Counted from the stretch's first letter, positions 5,361 through 11,801 are shown. The stretch: DNA of 11,801 bases from CAZJZH01 sp964550465 (GCA_964550465.1 CAZJZH010000038.1:1-11801); one strand, 5' to 3'. A program made the numbers and translations. Notes: generated from the letters alone by a model not told the origin.

Positions 5361-5990
5361 TTATTTAACCGCTCGAACCACCCACCGACCTATTTCGTCC
5401 AACTCCGATCTGACATCAGTAAATTGTGCAAACAATTGCTGCACCTCTGCGGCGGTATAAAAACTATGTGGCAAGCCTTTTTCCGGACCTGATAGTGGCG
5501 CAAATGTGCCTTCAGCTATCTCCTGGTGATCTTTAAATGTCTGCCATTTTTTACTACTGTCAAAATTAGGCACCGTAATAAATATCTTTCCCTGGTCAAC
5601 GATTGCCTCATGAATAGTATTGATCACATTTTGCACCTGTTCTTTTGTACCGTGATGAATAGTAGACACAGACATAATCAGATCGTAAGTATCCCGCGGA
5701 ATGGCAAAGTCAAACATGTTGGCATGCAAGATAACCGCATCATCTGCCAGCGCCTCCGTAGTCATGGCCACAGCGGTAGGACTAGAATCAATGCCGTCTG
5801 TTGTAAATCCGTGAGCCTGTAAAAATTTCAGGTACTTGCCGGTACCACAGCCAATATCCAAAACATGCTGGCGCTCAAAATCAGATTGACTCAAAAATTG
5901 CATGAACAACGGGTGAATGTCTTCTGATAGCGTCGCCCAGGCTTGGCCGCCTTGCTGATAATTTTTGTAAATGTTGTCCCAGATGGTCAT
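5361..5990 (-). CDS. Class I SAM-dependent methyltransferase
   Basis: A 209-residue Rossmann-fold methyltransferase of the Methyltransf_11/25 or TehB-like type. N-terminal IWDNIYKNYQQGGQAWATLSEDIHPLF is followed by motif I VLDIGCGTG (about 43-51), the acidic residue of GIDSS (about 66-70) that binds the SAM ribose, motif II around HANMFDF, and YDLIMSVSTIHHG as post-motif. Substrate is unknown. An in-frame TTG at 6017 would add 9 residues and overlap the upstream gene; the ATG at 5990 is preferred because the family N-terminal motif starts there, although neither start has a Shine-Dalgarno. It starts 13 bases after the nucleotidyltransferase gene and ends 79 bases before the synthase start. 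That neighbourhood makes methylation of a cyclic dipeptide plausible but unproven. Confidence 0.82.
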   Translation of the reverse strand: MTIWDNIYKNYQQGGQAWATLSEDIHPLFMQFLSQSDFERQHVLDIGCGTGKYLKFLQAHGFTTDGIDSSPTAVAMTTEALADDAVILHANMFDFAIPRDTYDLIMSVSTIHHGTKEQVQNVINTIHEAIVDQGKIFITVPNFDSSKKWQTFKDHQEIAEGTFAPLSGPEKGLPHSFYTAAEVQQLFAQFTDVRSELDEIGRWVVRAVK

Positions 5991-6003
5991 AGCCGTATTA
6001 TTA

Positions 6004-6516
6004 TCAATTACTCTCAACTAACTGCTTCATCTCCGCAATATCTGTTTGATCGATTGCTTCTTTGTGCGCCAGCGCTTCTTTCATCTTGATAACCCATGGC
6101 TTGGGTGACACGGGCAGTGACATGCCCATGAAGGTGATCATTTCTGGTTGTGGAATACCATCCTGATAAAACACTTCGTATTGTCCAGCAGCAGCATTGA
6201 ACAGCTTGAGGTTTTCTGTCGAACAAATACTGAGCACCTGCCCGTCAATCTCTACATTCATGACCCAGTTGTCATAATTACCATCAATCCACAACTGAAA
6301 CGGAAAGGCGGTATACTCTTTGACGGCAGCAACCAGCTGTTGAAAGGCCTCGTCATCTTTATCCGCCTCGACATCGATATCAATATCGCCAATCGGGCGC
6401 TTGACCCCGTACAGATAACAAGCAAAGCCGCCAGAAATCACCCATTTGAGATGCTGTTGTTCCAAAATGGGGATGATGTACTGTAGAGCTTGGGCTGCTT
6501 TTGTTTCTGGCGTCAT
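6004..6516 (-). CDS. Nucleotidyltransferase-fold protein
   Basis: A 170-residue protein with the minimal nucleotidyltransferase signature: GG at residues 29-30 in VISGGFACYLYG, then RPIGDIDIDVE with Asp44, Asp46 and Asp48 as metal ligands. The C-terminal IKMKEALAHKEAIDQTDIAEM resembles the helical end of AbiEii/DUF1814-like and aminoglycoside-type nucleotidyltransferases. It could modify a small molecule, protein or RNA; the target cannot be read from sequence. No partner antitoxin is evident next to it. It ends 13 bases before the methyltransferase ATG and is probably in one transcript with it and the cyclodipeptide synthase. Its start is preceded by a 29-base segment shared with 7037-7065. 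Confidence 0.7.
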   Translation of the reverse strand: MTPETKAAQALQYIIPILEQQHLKWVISGGFACYLYGVKRPIGDIDIDVEADKDDEAFQQLVAAVKEYTAFPFQLWIDGNYDNWVMNVEIDGQVLSICSTENLKLFNAAAGQYEVFYQDGIPQPEMITFMGMSLPVSPKPWVIKMKEALAHKEAIDQTDIAEMKQLVESN

Positions 6517-6527
6517 AGTAGTGTAGG

Positions 6528-6580
6528 CATCTTAGCAGTCTTTGGAAGTTATTTCATATAACGCCGCGCGCTGTTATGTG
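6528..6580. repeat. Cassette-boundary repeat A: conserved tail plus short hairpin
   Basis: Bases 6528-6556 match 7037-7065 at 25 of 29 positions. They run into a hairpin, CATATAAC (6555-6562) with GTTATGTG (6573-6580), around a GC-rich 10-base loop. Two alternative stems overlap: TAACGC (6559-6564) with GCGTTA (6584-6589), and CGTTAG (6585-6590) with CTAACG (6601-6606). The GTTATGTG end is matched by CACATAAC at 6963-6970 across the next gene. Confidence 0.7.
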
Positions 6581-6586
6581 ATAGCG

Positions 6587-6943
6587 TTAGATGTGTTGAG
6601 CTAACGTTTCAGCTAAATCTTCTTCGTTGCGATACTCAATAAACTCGCTTGATAAGAACTTTAAGGTTCCAGATACAGTTGCACCTGATTTATGCAGAAA
6701 CTTAATCGGAATGCTAACCGCATCAGCCCATCCCAGCTCAATACCCAGTCCAGTTGATGTCCGCGAGACCTCCGCTAAAAACAGATCACATCCTGCAATG
6801 AGATTCTTGGAATTCACTCCTTCAGATTTGCTTGCGTGCGGAAGAATAAACTCGTGTTTTTCGCTCAGTTCGCTATTTAAAATTGGTTGATAAAGCTCTT
6901 TATCAAAATCAAAGCTGGTCGAGTGGCCTACGTATATTTTCAT
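6587..6943 (-). CDS. Nucleoside 2-deoxyribosyltransferase-like protein
   Basis: A 118-residue protein beginning MKIYVGHSTSF. The middle reads NLIAGCDLFLAEVSRTSTGLGIELGWADAVSIPIKFLH (about 47-84). This is the arrangement of the nucleoside 2-deoxyribosyltransferase-like superfamily: a 'D-hh-AEVS' strand, 'STGLGIELGWA' with the conserved Glu, then a strand with 'IP'. Members cleave N-glycosidic bonds of nucleosides or nucleotides, and some related folds sense or degrade nucleotide signals; which applies here is unknown. It lacks a Shine-Dalgarno and is lower in GC than the core genes. It sits between an 8-bp inverted repeat (6573-6580 and 6963-6970), which suggests it was acquired as a separate cassette. 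Confidence 0.62.
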   Translation of the reverse strand: MKIYVGHSTSFDFDKELYQPILNSELSEKHEFILPHASKSEGVNSKNLIAGCDLFLAEVSRTSTGLGIELGWADAVSIPIKFLHKSGATVSGTLKFLSSEFIEYRNEEDLAETLAQHI

Positions 6944-6962
6944 AAGTTGATTTTAGTGCTTT

Positions 6963-7002
6963 CACATAACTCGTCATTACACGCATCGCCTGCGCATTGA
7001 CG
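6963..7002. repeat. Cassette-boundary repeat B1 (right edge of the deoxyribosyltransferase-like gene)
   Basis: CACATAAC (6963-6970) is the inverted partner of GTTATGTG (6573-6580). It overlaps TAACTCGTYATTAYACGCA (6967-6985), which recurs at 7708-7726 with two C/T differences. A hairpin follows: CGTCA (6972-6976) with TGACG (6998-7002) and CGCA (6982-6985) with TGCG (6991-6994). The 34 bases from 7003 to 7036 show nothing I can name. Confidence 0.65.
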
Positions 7003-7036
7003 ATACCATAGCACTGTTTATACAAAATAGTATACA

Positions 7037-7139
7037 CATCTTAACAGCCTTTGAAAATTATTTCAGCTAACATTTTGGCATATACAATGTTGCGTTAGCA
7101 ATATGGGCGAAGCGTAGCCGTATATGCCGTGTTAGCTGA
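7037..7139. repeat. Cassette-boundary repeat B2: conserved tail plus long attC-like hairpin
   Basis: Bases 7037-7065 match 6528-6556 (25 of 29). They lead into a long imperfect palindrome: a perfect 10-bp outer stem (7063-7072 with 7130-7139), an uneven internal loop (TTTT on one side, G on the other), and a perfect 9-bp inner stem GGCATATAC/GTATATGCC (7077-7085 with 7120-7128). A 34-base head contains small stems TTGC-GTTA-GCAA and GGC-GCC. Two stems separated by an unpaired spacer, with a variable head, resemble a folded integron attC, but the outer box GTTAGCT departs from GTTRRRY at one position and the spacers are unequal. Confidence 0.7.
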
Positions 7140-7155
7140 TGTATTCCTTTTCTTT
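7131..7155 (+). repeat. 25-bp inverted repeat, left copy
   Basis: Perfect reverse complement of 7687-7711, beginning GTTAGCTGATG and ending in a pyrimidine-rich run. It overlaps the right arm of the long hairpin at 7063-7139. The pair encloses only the AT-rich membrane protein gene. Confidence 0.92.
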
Positions 7156-7194
7156 GGTTTTCAAAAAAATTTATTTTAAAACTACTGATTATTT

Positions 7195-7647
7195 TTAAGT
7201 TATATATTTTTTCCTTTCCTCTTCATACTTTTTATAAACAACGTTTTTAAAATTTTCAAAATCAGTTTCATCTAAGCTTTTGCTATTCATAATATCTTGA
7301 TATCTTTGATTTTCATCTGACAATCCAGCCCATTTTAAAAACGCGAAACAAGCCTCGTGTAATTCATTATCAGCTAGGTATATGTTGTTTTTTATAATAT
7401 CAGATAGCTTATTTAACAATCTACGTGGCGTTTCCGAGTAGTAATCACTCGGATCGTCATACTTAATTGCCCACTCTAAATTCATTTCATCATGTTTTAG
7501 AGTAATAAAAAGTGGTAACAATAAATCTGTTAATCTTTTTTTAAGAATCTCCTTATTACTTTCTTTTTTTATTTGATATCTGAAATATATAATGTTTCCT
7601 ATAACACCGAGAGTTGCCACTGTGATTATTGATAAAAGATTGTCCAT
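7195..7647 (-). CDS. AT-rich single-pass membrane protein, function unknown
   Basis: A 150-residue protein I do not recognise. Residues about 5-23 (LSIITVATLGVIGNIIYFR) form one hydrophobic N-terminal helix. The remainder is charged and helical (KKESNKEILKKRLTDLLLPLF, then YKKYEEERKKYIT at the end), so it is probably an inner-membrane-anchored cytoplasmic domain. Base composition is strikingly AT-rich compared with the flanking glycolytic genes, and no Shine-Dalgarno precedes the ATG. It is enclosed by a perfect 25-bp inverted repeat (7131-7155 and 7687-7711), so recent horizontal acquisition is likely. Small membrane-anchored helical proteins of this look occur among phage-defence and abortive-infection genes, but nothing specific supports that here. 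Confidence 0.65.
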   Translation of the reverse strand: MDNLLSIITVATLGVIGNIIYFRYQIKKESNKEILKKRLTDLLLPLFITLKHDEMNLEWAIKYDDPSDYYSETPRRLLNKLSDIIKNNIYLADNELHEACFAFLKWAGLSDENQRYQDIMNSKSLDETDFENFKNVVYKKYEEERKKYIT

Positions 7648-7686
7648 ATTTTGAAAATTTTTTAAAACAATTGGGCGATAGCCAAA

Positions 7687-7711
7687 AAAGAAAAGGAATA
7701 CATCAGCTAAC
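7687..7711 (-). repeat. 25-bp inverted repeat, right copy
   Basis: Perfect reverse complement of 7131-7155, ending in CATCAGCTAAC. It overlaps the start of the motif at 7708-7726. Confidence 0.92.
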
Positions 7712-7726
7712 TCGTTATTATACGCA
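7708..7726. repeat. Cassette-boundary motif C, TAACTCGTYATTAYACGCA
   Basis: Shares 17 of 19 bases with 6967-6985 and occupies the same relative position, directly outside the CANNTAAC end of a repeat-framed gene. The rest of the gap up to the phosphoglycerate mutase stop (7727-7790) holds short partial palindromes (TTATTA/TAATAA, ATAC/GTAT) and no convincing terminator. Confidence 0.65.
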
Positions 7727-7790
7727 CTGTATGCAGAATTTAGACTAATAATGGTAGGTTATACGAACTACTGTGGTAACAATACGCCCC

Positions 7791-9371
7791 CTACAACAAA
7801 GCCGCACCGGTCATCACTGCCGGCTGTTCTATCTCCATCACCTTGAGAATAGTTGGCGCCACATCAGACAGCATAGCCCCCGGCGGCACCAGTGACAGGT
7901 CCGCGCCGACGCCTTCTGGCAGGCCAGCGGTTTGCCCTTCCCACTGCTTACCAATCATCAAAAATGGCACCGGATTAGTGCTATGGTCTTTCAGCACCTC
8001 GCCGGTCTGCAGGTTAATCATCTCCTCACAGTTACCATGGTCGGCGGTAATGAACACCACCCCCTCTTTAGCTAGCACCAGGTCAACGATTTGCCCCACA
8101 CAGGTATCAAGAAACTCTAAGGCCTTGATGGTAGCTTCTAGATTGCCGGTATGCGCCACCATGTCTGGGTTAGCAAAGTTAAGCAGGATAAAGTCGTACT
8201 TATCAGACTTAATTTCTTTAATAGCCCGCGTTGTGACCTTACCGGCACTCATCTCTGGCTGCTGGTCGTATGACGACACCTTCGGTGAAGGAATCACCAC
8301 ATCATCCTCGCCTGGGTAGACCACGTCTTTCAAGCCGTTAAAGAAAAACGTCACATGGGCGTACTTCTCCGTCTCCGCGATATGCAGCTGTTTGAGATTG
8401 GCATCAGCCAACACTTCCGCTAAGGGCTGTTCAACGTTTTCGGGTGGAAAGACTACTGACACCGGCAGGTCTTTTTCATACTCCATCATGGTGGTGAAGT
8501 GCAAATCTTTCAGATACTGTCGCTCAAATTTATGAAAGGTCGGCAAGACAAAAGCCTTGGTTAACTGCCGAGCGCGGTCGGACCGGAAGTTCCAGAAAAT
8601 AACGGCATCACCATCGTTGATAGTCGTCAACGGCTGGTCTTTTTTATCTGTAATAACCGTCGGCTCAAACTGTTCATCGAGTATTTTTTGTTTGTACGAC
8701 TGTTCAATAGCCTTGACCGGATTGGTAGCAGTTTTATCCGCCACCCCTTCGGCCATCGCCCGGTAGGCTTTTTCTGTCCGATCCCAGTTGTTATCGCGAT
8801 CCATGGCGTAGTAGCGGCCGGACAGTGACGCGATCTGCCCCACCTTCAGTTTTTTCATGGCTTTTTCTGCCGTCTTGATGAAGTCCGCCGCTACGTCTGG
8901 CAGGGTGTCACGACCATCCAGAATAGCGTGCACATAGACATCATCAAAGCGCGCTTTTTTACACAACTCCAACAAGGCTAGCAAATGCTCCAAGTGACCA
9001 TGCACACCTCCGGTAGAAGCAATGCCGATCAGGTGTAGTTTGGTCTTATGCTTTTTAGCATGCGCGATAGCCGCTTTGAGCTCATCATTTTTAAAAAACG
9101 AATGGTTCTCAATGGCGCGATCAATCCGTGGCAAGTTCTGGTACATGACGCGACCGGCACCCAGTGTCAGATGCCCCACCTCAGAGTTACCCATTTCACC
9201 AAACTGCAAACCCACCTCTTGGCCGGCAGCTTGAATCACCTGAGCCGGATAGGTGGTGATCAGGCGGTCAATGTTGGGTGTTTTGGCCAGATGAACAGCG
9301 TTGCCGTCCCCCGGTGGGGCCACGCCGAAGCCATCCAGGGCCATTAAAACAGTTAGTTTTGGTCGAGCCAT
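7791..9371 (-). CDS. gpmI: 2,3-bisphosphoglycerate-independent phosphoglycerate mutase, copy 1
   Basis: Interconverts 3- and 2-phosphoglycerate in glycolysis through a phosphoserine intermediate with two metal ions. The 526-residue protein is complete. Asp13 lies in ALDGFG, and the canonical phosphorylated Ser63 in MGNSEVGH. The substrate-binding domain shows GGVHGHLEH, DGRD, GRYYAMDRD and FRSDRARQ; EKYAHVT has the conserved lysine. NPDMVAHTG, ADHGN and HSTNPVP supply the remaining metal ligands. It is slightly longer than the usual 505-515 residues because of a C-terminal stretch around GQTAGLPEGVGADLS. It is the last gene of an eno-gpmI-gpmI unit, starting 10 bases after the previous stop, without a visible Shine-Dalgarno. 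This copy keeps the standard family motifs better than its neighbour. Confidence 0.95.
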   Translation of the reverse strand: MARPKLTVLMALDGFGVAPPGDGNAVHLAKTPNIDRLITTYPAQVIQAAGQEVGLQFGEMGNSEVGHLTLGAGRVMYQNLPRIDRAIENHSFFKNDELKAAIAHAKKHKTKLHLIGIASTGGVHGHLEHLLALLELCKKARFDDVYVHAILDGRDTLPDVAADFIKTAEKAMKKLKVGQIASLSGRYYAMDRDNNWDRTEKAYRAMAEGVADKTATNPVKAIEQSYKQKILDEQFEPTVITDKKDQPLTTINDGDAVIFWNFRSDRARQLTKAFVLPTFHKFERQYLKDLHFTTMMEYEKDLPVSVVFPPENVEQPLAEVLADANLKQLHIAETEKYAHVTFFFNGLKDVVYPGEDDVVIPSPKVSSYDQQPEMSAGKVTTRAIKEIKSDKYDFILLNFANPDMVAHTGNLEATIKALEFLDTCVGQIVDLVLAKEGVVFITADHGNCEEMINLQTGEVLKDHSTNPVPFLMIGKQWEGQTAGLPEGVGADLSLVPPGAMLSDVAPTILKVMEIEQPAVMTGAALL

Positions 9372-9381
9372 AGAAGCAGGG

Positions 9382-10929
9382 TTAATGACGAATCAATGAA
9401 GTGCGGGTCATATCAGCCGGCAGGTCAATAGCCATACAATCCAGCACTGTTGGGGCAATGGTAGCGAGTTCGCCCCGTTTTTTCAACTGGCGCCGGCGAT
9501 GCCGCTCCCCCACCAGGATAAACGGCACCGGGTTGGTGGTATGTTCTGTTAGAGCCTCACCGGTTTTTAGGTCCAACATATCTTCACAGTTACCATGGTC
9601 CGCCGTCACCAATAGTGTGCCGCCCTGAGCTGTTACCGCCTCATAGACCTTACCCAGTTCGGCATCCACCACTTCCAAGGCCTCTACTGCGGCTGGGATA
9701 TCACCGGTATGCCCCACCATGTCAGGGTTAGCATAATTCATGACAATCAGCTGGTGCTGCTGCTTGGCCAGTGACTTAACTACTGCTCGGGTAATGGCCG
9801 GCGCACTCATGGCCGGCTTCTGGTTGTATTGTTTGACGTTAGCCGATGGGATCAGTATCCGCTCTTCACCAGCTACCGGGTCAGCATAGCCACCATTCAT
9901 GAAGTAGGTGACGTGAGCATACTTCTCTGTCTCTGCAATATAGAGCTGACTGCGCTGCTGGCCGAGTGCCATTGGTAACGTGCCTTTGAGGTCAATTGAC
10001 GGAAAGGCGGTCACCACCGTGTCTAGGTCCGGACCAAAGTCTGTCAGGGCTACAAAGTAAATATTTTTCAGTTTTTTCCGGCGGGTAAAGCCGCCGTGTT
10101 TTTCAAACTCTGGCTGGACAAACGGCTTGGTCAGCTGCCGGGCTCTATCCGAACGCAGATTGAAAAAGAAAATAACATCATCATCATCAATAGTAGTCAC
10201 CGGCTTACCATGGCGCTGGAGCACGGTCGGCTTAATAAACTCGTCTGTCTCACCACGGTTGTAAGCCTGGAGAATCGCCGCTTCCGCTGTCTCAGCCGTC
10301 TGGCCGCGGCCTTCAGTTAAGGCGCGGTAGGCTTGCTCGGTGCGGGCCCACCACTTATTACGATCCATGGCGTAGTAGCGGCCGGTAATTGAAGCAATGG
10401 TGGCCACACCGTTGAGCTGCTTCTCCAGTTTATGTAAAAACTTGATGGCACTATGGGGCGGCGCGTCACGGCCATCGGTAAAGAGGTGTAGGTAGACCGG
10501 ACCGATTTTTTTCTGCTGGCAAAACTGCAACAGACTGGCTAGGTGTTTAGGGTGCGAATGAGCTGACTCATGGCTGAGTAGGCCCATCAGGTGGACTTTT
10601 TGTTTACTGCGTTTATGGTATTTGAGGGCGCTGATGAAGGCGGGGTTTTTTAAAAAACTACCATCATCGATGGCATCAAGAATCCGAGCCGTGTCTTGGG
10701 TGGCAATACGACCAGCGCCAATGTTAGTATGCCCCGCTTCGCTATTACCGGCCTGTCCAGCTGGCAAACCCACTGCCGCGCCCGAGGCTTTGAGTTGTGT
10801 GGTCGGATAGCGACGCGCTAACCGATCATAGACCGGCAGTTTGGCCAGTGAGACAGCATTACCTTTTGATGGTGGTGCCAGTCCAAACCCATCCAAGATG
10901 CACAGCACCGTTGGCCCCTGTTGCTTCAT
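9382..10929 (-). CDS. gpmI: 2,3-bisphosphoglycerate-independent phosphoglycerate mutase, diverged copy 2
   Basis: A complete 515-residue paralogue of the adjacent mutase. It retains the catalytic set: Asp13 in ILDGFG, Ser63 in AGNSEAGH, DGRD, GRYYAMDRN, LRSDRARQ, EKYAHVT, NPDMVGHTG, ADHGN and HTTNPVP. Two signatures have drifted: AGNSEAGH instead of MGNSEVGH around the serine, and SHESAHSHPKH where family members have SDGGVHSH. The metal- and phosphate-handling residues are still present, so activity is expected, perhaps with altered kinetics or a related phosphosugar substrate. It starts 2 bases after the enolase stop and is almost certainly translated in coupling with it. Confidence 0.92.
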   Translation of the reverse strand: MKQQGPTVLCILDGFGLAPPSKGNAVSLAKLPVYDRLARRYPTTQLKASGAAVGLPAGQAGNSEAGHTNIGAGRIATQDTARILDAIDDGSFLKNPAFISALKYHKRSKQKVHLMGLLSHESAHSHPKHLASLLQFCQQKKIGPVYLHLFTDGRDAPPHSAIKFLHKLEKQLNGVATIASITGRYYAMDRNKWWARTEQAYRALTEGRGQTAETAEAAILQAYNRGETDEFIKPTVLQRHGKPVTTIDDDDVIFFFNLRSDRARQLTKPFVQPEFEKHGGFTRRKKLKNIYFVALTDFGPDLDTVVTAFPSIDLKGTLPMALGQQRSQLYIAETEKYAHVTYFMNGGYADPVAGEERILIPSANVKQYNQKPAMSAPAITRAVVKSLAKQQHQLIVMNYANPDMVGHTGDIPAAVEALEVVDAELGKVYEAVTAQGGTLLVTADHGNCEDMLDLKTGEALTEHTTNPVPFILVGERHRRRQLKKRGELATIAPTVLDCMAIDLPADMTRTSLIRH

Positions 10930-10931
10930 AA

Positions 10932-11801
10932 TTATGCGCTAAACAACTGCTGCTCAATAGCCATCAGTCGGTTGTACTTAGCTACCCGCTCACCGCGACT
11001 AAGCGAGCCGGCTTTGATGTATTCCGCATTGACGGCTACCGCCAAGTCAGCAATGAAATCATCACTGGTTTCACCGGAGCGGTGGGAAATCATCACCGTG
11101 TACTGGTGTTGTCGCGCGGCCGTGATACAATCCAGCGTTTCACTTAAGGTGCCAATTTGATTGGGCTTGATCAAAATACTGTTAGCGATACCATTATGCG
11201 CCCCTTCATTGAGCCGCTCTAAGTTCGTCACAAACAAATCATCACCAATCAGCGTGACGTCTTTGCCCAGCTCCTTGGTCAGCATACCCCAGTTATCCCA
11301 ATCATCTTCAGCTAGCCCATCCTCGATAGACACCAGCGGGTACTTCTTCAGCCATTTCTTGTACAACTCAGCCATGTCTGCTGCGCTGCGTTTCTTTTTT
11401 TCAAACTGGTAACTGCCATCGCTGAAAAATTCTGAAGCAGCCGCGTCAATGGCCAGCATGACATCTTTACCGGCTTCATAGCCGGCTTTTTTAATGGCAC
11501 TGAGGATAACCTTAAAGGCCGAGTCGGTCGTCTTGTAGTGGGGCGCAAATCCACCCTCATCCCCCACCGCGGTGACCATACCGCGACCGGCCAGTATTTT
11601 TTTCAGTTGCTGAAAGACCTCTGCACCACAGCGCACTCGCTCAGCCACGCTGGCCTGCTGCGGGATAATCATAAATTCTTGGATATCCAGACCAGAGTCA
11701 GCATGAGCACCACCGTTGATAATATTCATCGACGGTAGTGGCATGGTGTAGTGTTTCAGTTTGCGATCATAGAGGTTGCGCAAGTGGTGGTACAGTGGTC
11801 G
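10932..11801 (-). CDS. eno: Enolase, C-terminal part (start lies beyond the window)
   Basis: Converts 2-phosphoglycerate to phosphoenolpyruvate, the step after phosphoglycerate mutase. The frame is open to the window edge, giving 289 residues of about 430. Visible motifs in order: GGAHADSGLDIQEFMI, GDEGGFAP (catalytic Glu), AIDAAASEF, SIEDGLAEDDW and LIGDDLFVTN (the three Mg2+ acidic ligands), ILIKPNQIGT (catalytic Lys), MISHRSGET, and KAGSLSRGERVAKYN with the substrate-binding Lys. The last motif has small departures from the commoner KTGSLSRTDR. The gene leads a tight operon with two phosphoglycerate mutases; its promoter is outside the window. Confidence 0.95.
   Translation of the reverse strand, partial: RPLYHHLRNLYDRKLKHYTMPLPSMNIINGGAHADSGLDIQEFMIIPQQASVAERVRCGAEVFQQLKKILAGRGMVTAVGDEGGFAPHYKTTDSAFKVILSAIKKAGYEAGKDVMLAIDAAASEFFSDGSYQFEKKKRSAADMAELYKKWLKKYPLVSIEDGLAEDDWDNWGMLTKELGKDVTLIGDDLFVTNLERLNEGAHNGIANSILIKPNQIGTLSETLDCITAARQHQYTVMISHRSGETSDDFIADLAVAVNAEYIKAGSLSRGERVAKYNRLMAIEQQLFSA

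Noticed and set aside
6004..6516. A type IV (AbiEii) or MNT-type toxin-antitoxin module based on the nucleotidyltransferase fold.
   Set aside because: No HEPN, AbiEi-like or other antitoxin partner sits beside it; the adjacent gene is a methyltransferase.
6584..6593. GCGTTAGATG, matching the classic integron attC core GTTRRRY on the plus strand, considered as a bona fide attC site.
   Set aside because: Its plus-strand orientation is opposite to the cassette genes, no good RYYYAAC partner with paired inner boxes lies at the right distance, and most of the match is the reverse complement of the stop region of the neighbouring gene. It is kept only as an alternative stem in the boundary repeat.
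7727..7790. A terminator for the eno-gpmI-gpmI operon.
   Set aside because: Only short, weak stems are present and no T-run follows on the minus strand, so none can be supported.
1..11801. CRISPR arrays, tRNA genes, rRNA, transposase genes and an integron integrase.
   Set aside because: None was seen on either strand; the repeats present are too few and irregular for CRISPR, and no cloverleaf or recombinase motif was found.

Overview
The window looks like part of a small bacterial genome, probably a member of the Candidate Phyla Radiation (Patescibacteria/Parcubacteria type). That placement is an inference from gene content and layout: a compact eno-gpmI-gpmI glycolysis block, a cyclodipeptide synthase-like gene, a DUF6624 gene and many starts without a Shine-Dalgarno sequence. 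No rRNA or ribosomal protein is present to confirm it. TGA is used as a stop in several genes (uppP, the nucleotidyltransferase), so the recoded TGA=Gly lineages (SR1/Gracilibacteria) are excluded.

Left block (1-3161) holds housekeeping genes. On the minus strand are a partial mannose-1-phosphate guanylyltransferase and undecaprenyl-diphosphatase (ATGA overlap), which suggest envelope polysaccharide and lipid-carrier metabolism. A plus-strand YuiD/DUF212 divergent-PAP2 membrane protein runs divergently from uppP. It is followed by a minus-strand pair, fpg (formamidopyrimidine-DNA glycosylase) then a DUF6624 gene.

Middle block (3162-7790) is an accessory region between core genes. First come two stand-alone plus-strand genes for small unrecognised proteins, each with its own promoter, strong ribosome binding site and a nearly identical rho-independent terminator. 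A 31-bp copy of the fpg 5' end sits between them. A third, half copy of the same terminator forms the 3' end of a cyclodipeptide synthase-like gene. On the minus strand follow a HAD-like protein, the cyclodipeptide synthase-like gene preceded by a short overlapping leader ORF, a SAM methyltransferase and a nucleotidyltransferase-fold protein. Then come two AT-richer genes (a nucleoside 2-deoxyribosyltransferase-like protein and a single-pass membrane protein). Each is framed by inverted repeats of form GTTANNTG...CANNTAAC plus conserved flanking segments. This resembles a gene-cassette array, but the integron attC consensus is not cleanly met and no recombinase is in the window.

Right block (7791-11801) is a minus-strand glycolytic operon, eno (5' part outside the window) then two adjacent but diverged cofactor-independent phosphoglycerate mutase genes, with gaps of 2 and 10 bases. 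Together they convert 3-phosphoglycerate to phosphoenolpyruvate.

The items most worth following up are the cyclodipeptide synthase/methyltransferase locus, the repeat-framed cassettes at 6528-7726, and the reuse of one terminator sequence as a module boundary.
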